A stretch of 64,000 nt of DNA from Enterocloster lavalensis (GTDB lineage Bacteria; Bacillota; Clostridia; Lachnospirales; Lachnospiraceae), in the NCBI RefSeq assembly GCF_902364025.1, contig NZ_CABJCG010000009.1, positions 188,965 through 252,964 of the forward strand, given 5' to 3'. Numbering within the stretch: position 1 is the stretch's first letter; every line of letters starts with the position of its first letter. Positions 1 to 9,296 of the stretch are shown piece after piece. Below the pieces are notes generated by a model that saw only the letters and a list, made by a program, of their open reading frames with translations, was not told the DNA's origin and did no database searches. The position numbers and the translations under genes are program-made.

Positions 1-50
1 ATTTCTGGTATGATAGGGGTATATTGAGTTCAGGCGACAGGGGGATAAAC

Positions 51-1493
51 ATGAAGCATCCCATAATTTTAAAGAAACAGACGTTGGCAATCGCTGCCGT
101 CGCTCTGGCCGCTTTTTTGCTGACGGGCTGTGCGGGACCGGCGGGCGGGGCCGGGACAGCCGGGGAACGTGCGGCAGGCGTGGGCGGCGAGGCGGGACAG
201 GCGGCAGGCGCGGGCGGCGAGGCGGGACTGACGGCGGGCGCAGGCGCAGCAGCAGGACAGGCGGGGCAGGAGGCAGGTGTAAAAGGCGCCGCGGCGAAGC
301 CTTCCGGGCGAACGGCTCTGACGGGCCAACCGATCCGGATCGGCGCGATTTACGCTTTGAGCGGCAACAACGCCGCCATCGGCACCAATATTCTGCGGGG
401 AATTGATTTTGCGGCGGAGGATATCAATGCGGCAGGAGGGGTGGACGGACGTCCCATCGAGATCATCCGGGGAGATACCCAGGGGGATGAGGAGGTGGCC
501 CGGGCCGTGGCAAAACGCCTGATCACCGAGGAGCAGGTGCATGCGATTGTGGGCTGCCATCAGAGCACACTGACGGAGATTGTCGCCGAGGTGTGTGAGG
601 AGTACCATATTCCCATGATCACGGCAATCTCCACGGTGGACAGCATTTCCACCCACCACAATGAGTATTTTTTCCGTCTCTGTCCCATGAATTCCCTTTA
701 TCTGGAAAATATGTTCATGTACATGAAGGAGCAGGCGGAGCAGACCGGGAAGGAAGTAAAGACCATCGCCGTGTTTGCGGACAACAGCATGATCGGTCAG
801 GAGGCCATCCGCTGTGCGAGGATCTATGCGCCTCAGTACGGAATGGAGATCGTAAAAGAGATCCAGTACGGCCAGGGGGCAGCGGACCTGACGGATGAGA
901 TCCTGGAGCTGAAGGCGGCCGGGGCCGACGCGGTCCTGGCGGAGAGCTATGTCTCCGACGCCAGCCTGCTGATGCGGACCATGTATGAACAGAATTACCG
1001 TCCACCGATCCTCATCGCCAAGGCCAACGGTTTTGCGGATCCCAGCTTTATCCCGGCGACCAGGGGAATGTCGGAGGGAGTCACTTCTGTGGTGGAGTGG
1101 AATCCGGATATGACCAAAGGGCAGGAGATCAACAGGCGTTTTAAGGAAATCTTCGGTGTGGATATGAACGGCCATTCGGCAGAATCCTATACGGCTGTCT
1201 GGACCTTCAAGACCGCCTTTGAGCAGGCTGGAACCGACGATGGGGAGACGGTGAAGGATGTGCTTACAAAGATTGATATCCGGGAATCTTTTCCTGACGG
1301 CCCGGAGATCATTCTGCCCTACGACCGGATCAAGTTCGAGGATCATGAATTTGACGGGGTCCGGCATTATCATAATAACATCTACGCTTCCGTAGCCATC
1401 GCCCAGATTCAGGACGGCGAATACAAGACGGTGTGGCCCTTCGAATATTCCAATCAGAGAATTGAGTATCCGGCGGGGTATGAGAACCGGTGA
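51..1493 (+). CDS. ABC transporter substrate-binding lipoprotein, amino-acid (Leu/Ile/Val) type
   Basis: Predicted lipid-anchored receptor of the Peripla_BP_6 (LivJ-like) family, which captures amino acids or small organic ligands for an ABC importer. ATG at 51 follows a GGGGGAT ribosome site; an upstream in-frame TTG at 24 has none. The signal peptide ends in the lipobox LLTGC, with the lipidated Cys at residue 27. A Gly/Ala/Glu/Gln-rich spacer of about 55 residues follows (nt 132-305). The mature domain opens with IRIGAIYALSGNNAAIG and contains GGVDGRPIEI and AIVGCHQSTLT, all typical of this fold. No permease or ATPase lies downstream; partners, if any, are before the window. A TATGAT at 9-14 could be its -10 box. 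The ligand cannot be told. The family call is firm. Confidence 0.88.
   Translation: MKHPIILKKQTLAIAAVALAAFLLTGCAGPAGGAGTAGERAAGVGGEAGQAAGAGGEAGLTAGAGAAAGQAGQEAGVKGAAAKPSGRTALTGQPIRIGAIYALSGNNAAIGTNILRGIDFAAEDINAAGGVDGRPIEIIRGDTQGDEEVARAVAKRLITEEQVHAIVGCHQSTLTEIVAEVCEEYHIPMITAISTVDSISTHHNEYFFRLCPMNSLYLENMFMYMKEQAEQTGKEVKTIAVFADNSMIGQEAIRCARIYAPQYGMEIVKEIQYGQGAADLTDEILELKAAGADAVLAESYVSDASLLMRTMYEQNYRPPILIAKANGFADPSFIPATRGMSEGVTSVVEWNPDMTKGQEINRRFKEIFGVDMNGHSAESYTAVWTFKTAFEQAGTDDGETVKDVLTKIDIRESFPDGPEIILPYDRIKFEDHEFDGVRHYHNNIYASVAIAQIQDGEYKTVWPFEYSNQRIEYPAGYENR
132..305 (+). repeat. In-frame Gly/Ala-coding GC-rich repeat in the receptor gene
   Basis: Imperfect tandem repetition of GGCGGCGAGGCGGGAC-like units codes for a Gly/Ala/Glu/Gln spacer right after the lipidated cysteine. 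It probably acts as a flexible tether between the membrane and the binding domain. Confidence 0.7.
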
Positions 1494-1524
1494 GTGTGGA
1501 AATACAATTACAAGTTTTAGTTGA

Positions 1525-1590
1525 AAGCGGGTAAATGCCGCGGGATTCCTAAAAATAGATGGAATCCCCTGGCAAAATCCGCTTTTTTTG
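1525..1590 (+). terminator. Rho-independent terminator after the receptor gene
   Basis: A long imperfect hairpin pairs AGCGGGTAAATGCC...GGGATTCC with GGAATCCCC...ATCCGCT and is followed by a run of seven T. Confidence 0.75.
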
Positions 1591-1629
1591 TATAGTGGGG
1601 GGTGGGAGAACCAATATGTGGGGCATCGT

Positions 1630-1693
1630 TTGACATAAAACCGGAGGAATGAAATATTGAAAAATTGAAAACAAGTATATGATAAAAATATAC
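1630..1693 (+). promoter_or_regulatory. Candidate promoter and dyad upstream of the XRE-AAA-FtsH gene
   Basis: TTGACA (1630-1635), 17 bp, then AATATT (1653-1658) is a plausible sigma-A promoter. Just downstream is an inverted repeat, GTATAT (1675-1680) and ATATAC (1688-1693) around 7 bp. The encoded protein starts with an XRE domain, so self-binding here is possible but only inferred. Confidence 0.4.
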
Positions 1694-1744
1694 CTTATTT
1701 ATATTCAATATATCGCATATACCGGATTAGATCAAGGAGGAACG

Positions 1745-4700
1745 ATGGATACGGAGTCAAAAACATATGATGAAGCGGAATTTCAGCGGTTGTACGATCA
1801 GCTTTTGGGTTATCTGGGTAAGGATCAGGAGCTGGCTGAGCAGATCAAGAAACTGAGAATGGCCCGTGGACTGACCCAGAATGACCTGGCGGAGCGCATG
1901 GGAGTGCCCCAGAGCCAGGTATCCCGGTGGGAGAGCAAAGGAAGCTGTGAGATTGAGAGCCTGGAACGGCTGTGCAGGGCGCTGGCGCAGATGCAGGCGG
2001 TAAAGGTGAAAGCTTGGATTTGGAAAAATTTAGAAATCAATACGAATGTGCAGCAGGAATTGTCCATCTGCGCAGAGTTTGAGCTATATAGCTGGGCGGA
2101 GGGATCCACAGGCAGGGAGGATGGGAATCGTGCAGAATCAATCCGGCGCTATCTTGAGTTGCGCTTCCCGTTCCCGGCGGGGAAAGCGCATACCAAGAGC
2201 GGTGTGAAATTTCTGATTTCCGTTGATGGGGAGGCGCAATCGGCCCAGGGGATACTGGACCGCCCGGAGGCCTCGGTGCGCTGGACCCTGTATGAGCTTC
2301 AGCGCTATCTTTGCAGAGGGGAGCGCGATCGCCTTCTGATCCGGAGATATGGCTGGGGTAACGATATAAATGCCTCCGCGAAAAAAGGCTGGCTCAGTGA
2401 AATGAGGCTGGTAAGAGCGGAAATACCGGATGTTTATCAGGTGGAGAAGTGGGACTGCCTCAAAACGGGGCCGTATTATCCTTACGCTGAGGGACAGACC
2501 TGTATGTTTATTCCTCTGGCCTGGGATAATTGTCAGGAGCGGGAATCGGATTTTGTTAATTGTTACGCGCCGGTAAACACAAACCTGATGATCTACACGC
2601 TGTCCGGTTACGACTGCTATCTCAGCAAGGCGGGATTTGGAGACGGGGGCGTTACGCTGAAATGCAGGCGGAGGATTCAGCTGTGCCCATGGGATACGGC
2701 GGGAAAACCGCTGGGATTTTATATGGGAACGGTCGGCGAGCCAATCGCGCAGAAGCTGCGAGGGAAGATATATACCAGAGTGGTAAAGGAATTCGCAGAG
2801 GAACCGGCGGAGGAGGAACTCTGGACGGAGATTCAGGAAGGCTATTTTATGGCCGTGTACGAGGAAGATTCTTTGACGAACGAGTATTTTCTGGTAAAGG
2901 GAGAGAACCGGCGGTACAGAAAGGCTAAGACCAAGCCTGAGGAAGAGGATTGCAAAAACGAATCATATGAAGATATGCCCATGGCAGTGGGAAAGAGCCA
3001 GTGTGATCAGAAACGTGGACCTTTACAGGAGGTGGAGGGCCGGCGGGATCGGGAAAACGAACTTGCAAAAGGCAGCATTCAGAAGAAAAAAAGAGAACGG
3101 GACGAGCTTCTGGATTTTCGGAAAATCGATCAGAAGCCGTTTGTGGGCCGCGACAGAAGCATTTACCATTCCTGTCATTGGCTGCGCGGCTATCAGGATT
3201 ATCACCTGAGAGGTTATCAGGAACTGTGGATCCGGAAGGAAGGGACAACAAAGGAACAAAATGGGGCGGAGGAAAAAACAATTCCGGATGTCCGGAATCC
3301 TGTGGAAGAAGAAAATGCGTTCCAGGGTGAAATTCTGAACTACAAGGAATACTGCTATCAGATGTCGGACTGGAAGCTGTCGGAAAATATCCCAAAGGTC
3401 GACTACGATAACGTTTTTATGACCAGCTACGAGCAGGTTAATTTTGACTGCCGATGCGGAATATGGCTGAACAGGGGATTAGCGCTGCTGCGGGATATGG
3501 AGGACATGCGCTCGTACAAACATTACGTGGTCTATTTTAAGGTTGAAAATGGCCGGTATTGCTGTATCCAGTATAATGGAAACCGCTGGAAAACGGAAGG
3601 TTACCGCGGTTCCAACAGCTGCGTCGCCCTGACGTTCTGCAGCGGGGCGGACAACAAGGATGGGCTTCCCGCCCCCCATACGTTTAAGCCGCTGCCTGCG
3701 GACGACACGGGCAATTACACCTATCTGTTCCGGCTGCCGGAGGTGCAAAACCATCTTTACACCGGCCTGCCGCTTAAAATTGGGGAGCGGTCCTTCGTGG
3801 ACTTCTGCCTGGAGGTACAGAAGGATTGCAGCTTTACCAATATGCGCAGGCTGCTTCCCGATACCGACGAAAGACGGCCCTATGTGCTGATCTACCGGTG
3901 GCAGGATGGCAAGGTTTACCTTGGCGGAATTGAGAAGGGGGAATTCAAAGGAGTGGAAGGCAGGCCGTCCAGGGGTTTTGAGGATATCCGCAGCCCCCGG
4001 CTCTGGCTAAAGGGCTTTGGAGACGCCTCCGATCCTCAGGCGGTGGAGCAGGCCAGGAGAATTTTTTCCTACCCGGCTGTGATCGGCGTGGCGGTCAGCG
4101 CGTGGGAAAATGAGACAAATTATCCGGAGCAAAAGGAGACAGAAACGTGCGAGACAGCCATAGCCGCCCCGCCGGCCGCCTCTCCCGTCCCACCGGCCAC
4201 CTCCGCCTCACCGCCAGCCACCCCTGCGCCACCGGCCGCCGCCCCACCGCCAGCCACCCCTGCGCCACCGGCCGCCGCTCCCGTCCCACTGGCCGTCGCT
4301 CCCGTTCCACCGCCCGCCGTCGCCCCACCGCCAGCCGTCCCTGCGCCGCCAGCTGCCGTCGCCCCTGTTCCTCTCCCCGGCTTTATCCCACGCCAGGAGG
4401 TATCCCGCCGCCTGTTCCCGCCGGAGGAAGGTCTGATGGAGGCCTCATCCATTGTGGACACCGTGCACCGCCTGGTGGTGGAGCGGGGATACATGGGGGA
4501 GTGCCCGCCTTCGGGTTGGGAACAAAAAGCGGGCCGTCTGGCTGGAATCGTGATTCTCGGCGGTCCGGGCGTGGGCAAAAGCACGCTGGCAAAGCGGCTG
4601 GTGGACACGCTGGTGGAATTTCATGTGATCCCCCGGTCAGACACGGACCCGGACGACATGTGCACCGCCATCAGCGCCAGGGATCTGGTGGGCCGATATA

Positions 4701-6913
4701 TCGGGCACACCAGGCCCAAAACGCTGAAGGTGATCATCCAGGCCATTGAGCGGAAAACCGTCCTGTTCCTGGACGACGTGTACACGCTGTTTAACACCTC
4801 GGGCCAGGATTTCGGCCGCGAGGCCCTGGAGGCGCTGCTTCCGGTGCTCAAAGGGGAGTGCCGGCTTCCGAAGATTGTCACCGACGAGAAGAGCGGGCAG
4901 GAGGTGGAGCAGTACGAGACCTACCGGGAGAACCAGCTGCCCACCATCCTGATGGCCGGATATGAGAAGGAAACGCGTCGTTTCTTAAACGACAATCCCG
5001 GACTTTACAGCCGGGTGACGGTGCTGGAGCTGGAAAGTCCCTCCGTGCCCGATCTGGTGCGGGATCTGGAATTCCGGATCGGCAGGCGGGAGCCGGAGCT
5101 TCTGCCCGGCGGACGCCTGGAGGGGGAAGCCCTGCGCCAGGCGGAGCATTTTTACCGGCGCGTCACCGGTCAGGAGTATGCGGATCAGTTCGCGTATTTC
5201 CGGGGAAATGAGACGCTGGCCGTCCGTCTGGCAACGGAATACCGTTTCTTCCGGCAGCAGGGGGAAGCCCCGGGCTGGGCGCAGGTCTGGCGGACCGTGA
5301 CCGAGACCTACGGCAAGGAGCTGGTCGACAACTATGAGGCCATTTTGGAGGCCAACGAGGAACGTCTGGGCCGCACCCGCAAGTTATTTAAGGTGGAGCA
5401 GGACATAACGGAGACCTTTGCGGATGTGAAGGGCCAGGAGACCGCGGTTGAAAAGCTGGGCGAGGTAGTGGATATGCTGGCCCACAGCGACACCTACCGC
5501 TTGGCCGGGGCGCGGCTTCCCAAGGGCGCGTTGCTGGTAGGCCCGCCCGGAACGGGCAAGACCCTTTTGGCCCGGGCCGTGGCCGGGGAGACGGCCCGGC
5601 GTGTCCGGGAAATGGACCCGGGCTGCAGCAAGGGCCGTACGGCCTTTATCGCTCTGGCAGCCACGGATCTTCTGGCCGGGGGACTCAGCACCGGCGCAGA
5701 CCGGGTGCGGGATTTGTTTTTGCAGGCGCAGAAGGCGGAAGCCGCCTCGGTGGTGATCTTTATCGACGAGCTGGATGCGGTGGCGAAGGCGAGAGGGGCC
5801 AGGGGCGGGGCGGACGAAGTGCTGATTGCGCTTCTGGCCTGCATGGATGGCTTTTCGGGGAACCAGAATCTGTTTGTGTTGGGAGCCACCAACCGCCCTG
5901 AGATTCTGGACCCGGCGCTGCTGCGCCCCGGCCGGTTTGACCGGCGCATCCCCGTGGGGCTGCCGGACCGCAAGGGCCGGGAGGATATTTTGCGGCTGTA
6001 TGCCAAAAAGCAGCTGCGCCCGGCCCTGGCCGCGTCGCTCAACCAAAAAGAGAAGGAGCTGGACGCCCGGTGGTCCGAAACCGCTGAAGCGGTGATCCGG
6101 GAAACGGCGGCGAGAAGCTACGGCGCCAGCCCGGCGGAGCTGGCCAACCTGGTCAATGAGGCGGGAATTCTGGCGGCTGGCAGAGGCTGGCGTCCCGGCC
6201 CGGTTCCGGCGGACAACTGCCTGTACACCGTGACGCTGGAGGACCTGCTGGAAGCGCTGGAGAATATGATTGTGGGTCTTCCGTCCCGGAAAACCCCTGG
6301 GGCGCAGGATAAGAAGATCGTGGCGTTTCATGAGATCGGGCACGCCCTTCTGCGCGTGGTGGACGGCGAGGGAAACCCTGTGGCCAGGGACAAGGCGGTC
6401 CGGCCCTTCGAAAAGGTCACCTGCGTGCCCAGAGGGGAGTCGGCGCTGGGGTACGTGATCAACCTGCCCGGCGAGGATAAGCATTTGAGGACAAAGGACG
6501 ACCTGCTGGCCGAGGTGCGCTGCCTGCTTGGCGGACGGGCCGCGGAGGAGCTGACCGGCGGGGAGGGCGGCGTCACCCAGGGAGCGGGGGATGACCTGGC
6601 TAAGGCCACCGGCATCGTAAAGCGGATGGTGGCGCAGTATGGAATGTGCGGCCTCTTCGGTCCGGCTGCCATCCTGGCGGAAGCCGCCGATTACCTGGGA
6701 AATGCCAATGCGGGCAGCGTGCTGCCGGGGATGGAGCAGGAGGTGTCCCGGGAGGTAATCCGGGTCCTCAAGGAACAGTATGAGCAGACCTTGCAGATAC
6801 TCACCCGCTGGCAGGGCGCGCAGGAAACGCTTGCCGGGGAGCTGATCCGGCGGGAGACGCTTTCGGGCGAGGAGTTTATGGAAATCTGGACAAGGGTTAT
6901 CGATATGGTATAG
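1745..6913 (+). CDS. XRE HTH - unknown region - CbbX-like AAA - FtsH-like AAA/M41 zinc protease fusion
   Basis: A 1722-residue protein; ATG at 1745 follows AAGGAGG. Order by approximate residue: XRE helix-turn-helix (30-85, with GLTQNDLAERMGVPQSQVS); an aromatic-rich region I do not recognise (90-800); a Pro/Ala linker (804-879); a first AAA module resembling CbbX/SpoVK (Walker A GGPGVGKS about 939, Walker B LFLDDV about 1007, then AGYEKE...FLNDNPGL). A second AAA module closely resembles FtsH (ADVKGQE, GPPGTGKT about 1266, VIFIDELDA about 1338, LRPGRFDRR), followed by an M41 peptidase with HEIGH at 1529-1533 and the likely third zinc ligand in GAGDD near 1617. FtsH normally has two N-terminal membrane helices; none are visible here, so it should be soluble. 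Catalytic motifs look intact. A DNA-binding, ATP-driven protease or regulator is inferred; the domain calls are strong, the role unknown. Confidence 0.85.
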   Translation: MDTESKTYDEAEFQRLYDQLLGYLGKDQELAEQIKKLRMARGLTQNDLAERMGVPQSQVSRWESKGSCEIESLERLCRALAQMQAVKVKAWIWKNLEINTNVQQELSICAEFELYSWAEGSTGREDGNRAESIRRYLELRFPFPAGKAHTKSGVKFLISVDGEAQSAQGILDRPEASVRWTLYELQRYLCRGERDRLLIRRYGWGNDINASAKKGWLSEMRLVRAEIPDVYQVEKWDCLKTGPYYPYAEGQTCMFIPLAWDNCQERESDFVNCYAPVNTNLMIYTLSGYDCYLSKAGFGDGGVTLKCRRRIQLCPWDTAGKPLGFYMGTVGEPIAQKLRGKIYTRVVKEFAEEPAEEELWTEIQEGYFMAVYEEDSLTNEYFLVKGENRRYRKAKTKPEEEDCKNESYEDMPMAVGKSQCDQKRGPLQEVEGRRDRENELAKGSIQKKKRERDELLDFRKIDQKPFVGRDRSIYHSCHWLRGYQDYHLRGYQELWIRKEGTTKEQNGAEEKTIPDVRNPVEEENAFQGEILNYKEYCYQMSDWKLSENIPKVDYDNVFMTSYEQVNFDCRCGIWLNRGLALLRDMEDMRSYKHYVVYFKVENGRYCCIQYNGNRWKTEGYRGSNSCVALTFCSGADNKDGLPAPHTFKPLPADDTGNYTYLFRLPEVQNHLYTGLPLKIGERSFVDFCLEVQKDCSFTNMRRLLPDTDERRPYVLIYRWQDGKVYLGGIEKGEFKGVEGRPSRGFEDIRSPRLWLKGFGDASDPQAVEQARRIFSYPAVIGVAVSAWENETNYPEQKETETCETAIAAPPAASPVPPATSASPPATPAPPAAAPPPATPAPPAAAPVPLAVAPVPPPAVAPPPAVPAPPAAVAPVPLPGFIPRQEVSRRLFPPEEGLMEASSIVDTVHRLVVERGYMGECPPSGWEQKAGRLAGIVILGGPGVGKSTLAKRLVDTLVEFHVIPRSDTDPDDMCTAISARDLVGRYIGHTRPKTLKVIIQAIERKTVLFLDDVYTLFNTSGQDFGREALEALLPVLKGECRLPKIVTDEKSGQEVEQYETYRENQLPTILMAGYEKETRRFLNDNPGLYSRVTVLELESPSVPDLVRDLEFRIGRREPELLPGGRLEGEALRQAEHFYRRVTGQEYADQFAYFRGNETLAVRLATEYRFFRQQGEAPGWAQVWRTVTETYGKELVDNYEAILEANEERLGRTRKLFKVEQDITETFADVKGQETAVEKLGEVVDMLAHSDTYRLAGARLPKGALLVGPPGTGKTLLARAVAGETARRVREMDPGCSKGRTAFIALAATDLLAGGLSTGADRVRDLFLQAQKAEAASVVIFIDELDAVAKARGARGGADEVLIALLACMDGFSGNQNLFVLGATNRPEILDPALLRPGRFDRRIPVGLPDRKGREDILRLYAKKQLRPALAASLNQKEKELDARWSETAEAVIRETAARSYGASPAELANLVNEAGILAAGRGWRPGPVPADNCLYTVTLEDLLEALENMIVGLPSRKTPGAQDKKIVAFHEIGHALLRVVDGEGNPVARDKAVRPFEKVTCVPRGESALGYVINLPGEDKHLRTKDDLLAEVRCLLGGRAAEELTGGEGGVTQGAGDDLAKATGIVKRMVAQYGMCGLFGPAAILAEAADYLGNANAGSVLPGMEQEVSREVIRVLKEQYEQTLQILTRWQGAQETLAGELIRRETLSGEEFMEIWTRVIDMV
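4150..4380 (+). repeat. Pro/Ala-coding GC-rich repeat (interdomain linker)
   Basis: Repeated CCACCGGCCGCC-like units code for a roughly 75-residue Ala/Pro/Val tract. It separates the unknown N-terminal half from the two ATPase modules. Confidence 0.75.
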
Positions 6914-6915
6914 AT

Positions 6916-6971
6916 TGAAAAAGGAAGAATCCCGGGTGCGGCAGGCGCGGCTGGGATTCTTCCTTTTTTGT
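6916..6971. terminator. Terminator shared by the fusion-protease gene and the converging cell-wall-repeat gene
   Basis: AAAAAGGAAGAATCCC pairs with GGGATTCTTCCTTTTTT around a GC-rich loop. The A and T runs on both flanks let it work in either direction between the converging genes. Confidence 0.8.
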
Positions 6972-7005
6972 AGTGTTTTCATTTGGCGGCTAAAGACGGC
7001 GGCCT

Positions 7006-7731
7006 TTAGCGCAGGTTGTTCTGCATGATGGAAGTGGTGTCCATCCCGGAGAGTTCTCCGGTGAAGAAGATCATGTACAGGTGACTTTCGGTCAGTCTGG
7101 CATAGACCTGCGTTTGGCCTGGAATTTCCAGAACCGGGTTATACCCGTAGTCGTAGAAGCGCCAGGTGCGGTTGGCGAGCTGCAGATTAGTGCCGGTTAT
7201 TTCAACCCCGGTATTCTCCTTCATAGCCTCATCCAGGATATAATCGGAAAGTGCGGTCAGCATTCTCAGTTCTTCTGCGCTGAAACCCAGGTCAGCCAGG
7301 CTTTCGGAAGCCAGAGCAATCATCGCGGTGGTATCTGAGTTGGCAAGATAAACAAATCCATCCTCCTCGGAATACTTTGAAAATCCGTTGGGAATGGCAA
7401 GCGTTAAACCACCTGCCGTGACGGTACTCTGCTCTGGGGCCGTAGCCGCTTCACCGCCCTGCGTCTGCACGACGCCGTCCACGATCCAGGCCCCGCTGGC
7501 GTCCACGGTGTATCCATCGGGTGTCTGGGTCCCGGTCAGGCAATAACCGTCGGAGGTGAAATAGTAGCACTTCCCGTCCACCCATTTCCAGCCGTCCTTC
7601 AAATAGGTCTTGTCATCGTTCTGATACCACCAGCCCTTTGCATCCTGCTGCCATTGCCCTGCAAAGGCCGTCATGCTCATGGATACGGCCATAAGCCCTG
7701 CCAGAATAGCGGTCATGAAAGTTTTTTTCAT
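7006..7731 (-). CDS. Secreted protein with choline-binding-like cell-wall repeats
   Basis: 241 residues, preceded by a GGGGGA ribosome site. A Sec signal peptide ends at MTAFAG. Next come aromatic cell-wall-binding repeats of the CW_binding_1 type (GWWYQND, GWKWVDGKCYYFTSDGYC), then the segment PDGYTVDASGAWIVDGVVQ. That segment is almost repeated in the secreted protein at 21049-21804. The C-terminal ~130 residues form a domain I do not recognise. The family role is attachment to wall polymers; the function of the extra domain is unknown. It is transcribed towards the fusion-protease gene and shares its terminator. Confidence 0.8.
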   Translation of the reverse strand: MKKTFMTAILAGLMAVSMSMTAFAGQWQQDAKGWWYQNDDKTYLKDGWKWVDGKCYYFTSDGYCLTGTQTPDGYTVDASGAWIVDGVVQTQGGEAATAPEQSTVTAGGLTLAIPNGFSKYSEEDGFVYLANSDTTAMIALASESLADLGFSAEELRMLTALSDYILDEAMKENTGVEITGTNLQLANRTWRFYDYGYNPVLEIPGQTQVYARLTESHLYMIFFTGELSGMDTTSIMQNNLR

Positions 7732-8140
7732 CTTAAAGTCCCCCTTGTATAATATGGTAAATTATGTTGTATTCAGTATACCGCTAAGTGGACATCCCGT
7801 CAAACCTGAATTCCCGCTTTCGATCAAACCAACCGCAATTTATAAAAATATCATCCCCACTGAAACATATCAGTTTTTAAAGCATCCGGCCACCACTCCC
7901 CAGGGGGACATTGTTAAAAACAAAACGGAAATTACATATTATTGATAAAACCATAACAAAATTCACACAAAATTTAGGCAATATTGAATAAAAAGAGGGG
8001 GGATTAATTGTGGATATAGTAGAAAAGTCGAATATATTCTATAAATCGAAGATAATGTTGTTGACTCTGCAAAAATACAATGATATATTTCATATATACA
8101 AATATATCAAATGTGATGAAACACATTAGGAGGAGGGTAC
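7732..8140. other. Divergent intergenic region, AT-rich
   Basis: Holds the upstream regions of the cell-wall-repeat gene (leftward) and the sugar transporter operon (rightward). I see no coding capacity, structured RNA or riboswitch. The last 100 bases are very AT-rich and carry the promoter listed separately. Confidence 0.6.
8061..8089 (+). promoter_or_regulatory. Promoter of the sugar ABC operon
   Basis: TTGACT (8061-8066), 17-bp spacer, TATATT (8084-8089). The flanking DNA is rich in ATATA half-sites that could bind the GntR regulator encoded at 15072-15761; this is not demonstrated. Confidence 0.6.
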
Positions 8141-9262
8141 ATGAAGAAATTTTACGCTTATTTAATCGCAATCGGAATGGTTGCATCCCTGGCCGGATGT
8201 TCGGGAGGAGCCAAGGAAGCGCCGACCACCGCAGCACCCGCCACCACCGCGGCCACCGAGGCTGAGACGAAGGCGGAGGAAACCAAGGAAGAGTCCAAGG
8301 CTGAGACCAGCGCAGCCGCAGCGGAGACCATCGCGCAATCCGTGGATTTGAGCGCGGCGTTAGAGGGACTTCCCAAGGATTTCGGCAAGGGCAAGAAGGT
8401 GGGCCTTGCGCAGATGCATTACACCAACGCGTTCCGTATCGCCGAGACCAACAGCGTGCTGGAAGCATTTGAGGGCGCCGGATTCGAGGTGGTTTGGAAC
8501 GAGGCCAAGAACGACACCGCAACCCAGATTTCCAATGTAAACGACCTGCTGGCGCAGGATATCGACTATCTGCTGCTGCCGCCCAAGGAGGAGGAAGGTC
8601 TGGTTCCGGCCCTGGAGGCTGCAAAGGCCGCGGGCGTGCCCGTGATCCTTCTGGACCGCTCCGCCAACGGCACCCCGGGCGAGGACTATGTGACCGCCAT
8701 CCGTTCCAACGCCGAGGCCGAGGGCGAGTGGTGCGCCGACTGGGTGATTAAGAATTATCCTGATAAGTGCAACGTGGTTGAGATTTTCGGCGCGCCCGGC
8801 TCCACCACCGCGATGGACCGCTCCAAGGGCTTCATGGCCACCATCAAGGGACACGACAACATCGTGCTTCTGGAGTCCCAGGTAGGCAACAACATGCGTT
8901 CCGAGGCTCAGGTTTGTATGGAGAACCTGATCCAGGCTTACGGCGACGAGATCGACGTGGTGGTAACGCACTCCGACGAGATGACCTTCGGCGCACTGCA
9001 GGCCATCGACGGAATGGGCCTGGTACCCGGAGAGGACATCGACGTGTTGTCCATCGGCGACGGCAGCTCGGCAATGCTTCAGGAAATCATTGACGGCAGA
9101 GTGGCGGCTTGCTCCGAGTGCTCACCGCTCCTTGGGCCGCAGGCGCTTCAGGTAGTGGCGGCTCTGGAACAGGGTATGGAAGTGGACGGACTGATCTGGG
9201 CCAACGACCGTTTCTTCACAGTTGACAATGCAGCGACAGAGCTGGAGAAAGCGGGCTGGTAA
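8141..9262 (+). CDS. Sugar ABC transporter substrate-binding lipoprotein (RbsB-like)
   Basis: 373 residues; ATG after AGGAGGAGGG. Lipobox SLAGC, then a Thr/Ala/Glu-rich spacer of about 50 residues, then a Peripla_BP_4 sugar-binding domain (KVGLAQMHYTNAFRIAETNS, ILLDRSANGTPGEDY, GDGSSAMLQEIIDGRVAAC). Such receptors deliver pentoses, hexoses or related compounds to an RbsAC/MglAC-type importer. The ATPase and two permeases follow directly. A strong hairpin after the stop suggests the receptor is made in excess over the membrane parts. The sugar is unknown; downstream enzymes suggest a sugar acid or unusual hexose. Confidence 0.9.
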   Translation: MKKFYAYLIAIGMVASLAGCSGGAKEAPTTAAPATTAATEAETKAEETKEESKAETSAAAAETIAQSVDLSAALEGLPKDFGKGKKVGLAQMHYTNAFRIAETNSVLEAFEGAGFEVVWNEAKNDTATQISNVNDLLAQDIDYLLLPPKEEEGLVPALEAAKAAGVPVILLDRSANGTPGEDYVTAIRSNAEAEGEWCADWVIKNYPDKCNVVEIFGAPGSTTAMDRSKGFMATIKGHDNIVLLESQVGNNMRSEAQVCMENLIQAYGDEIDVVVTHSDEMTFGALQAIDGMGLVPGEDIDVLSIGDGSSAMLQEIIDGRVAACSECSPLLGPQALQVVAALEQGMEVDGLIWANDRFFTVDNAATELEKAGW

Positions 9263-9296
9263 TTCACCGGCATTCAGGCATGTTTGGTAATAATCA

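Noticed and set aside
69-1373. 434-codon minus-strand frame opposite the receptor gene
   Set aside because: Shadow of the receptor reading frame; the plus strand has a signal peptide, lipobox and a known fold.
5384-6982. 532-codon minus-strand frame across the FtsH-like part
   Set aside because: It lies opposite unmistakable AAA/M41 coding sequence, has an Arg/Gln/Pro/His-rich composition and no ribosome site.
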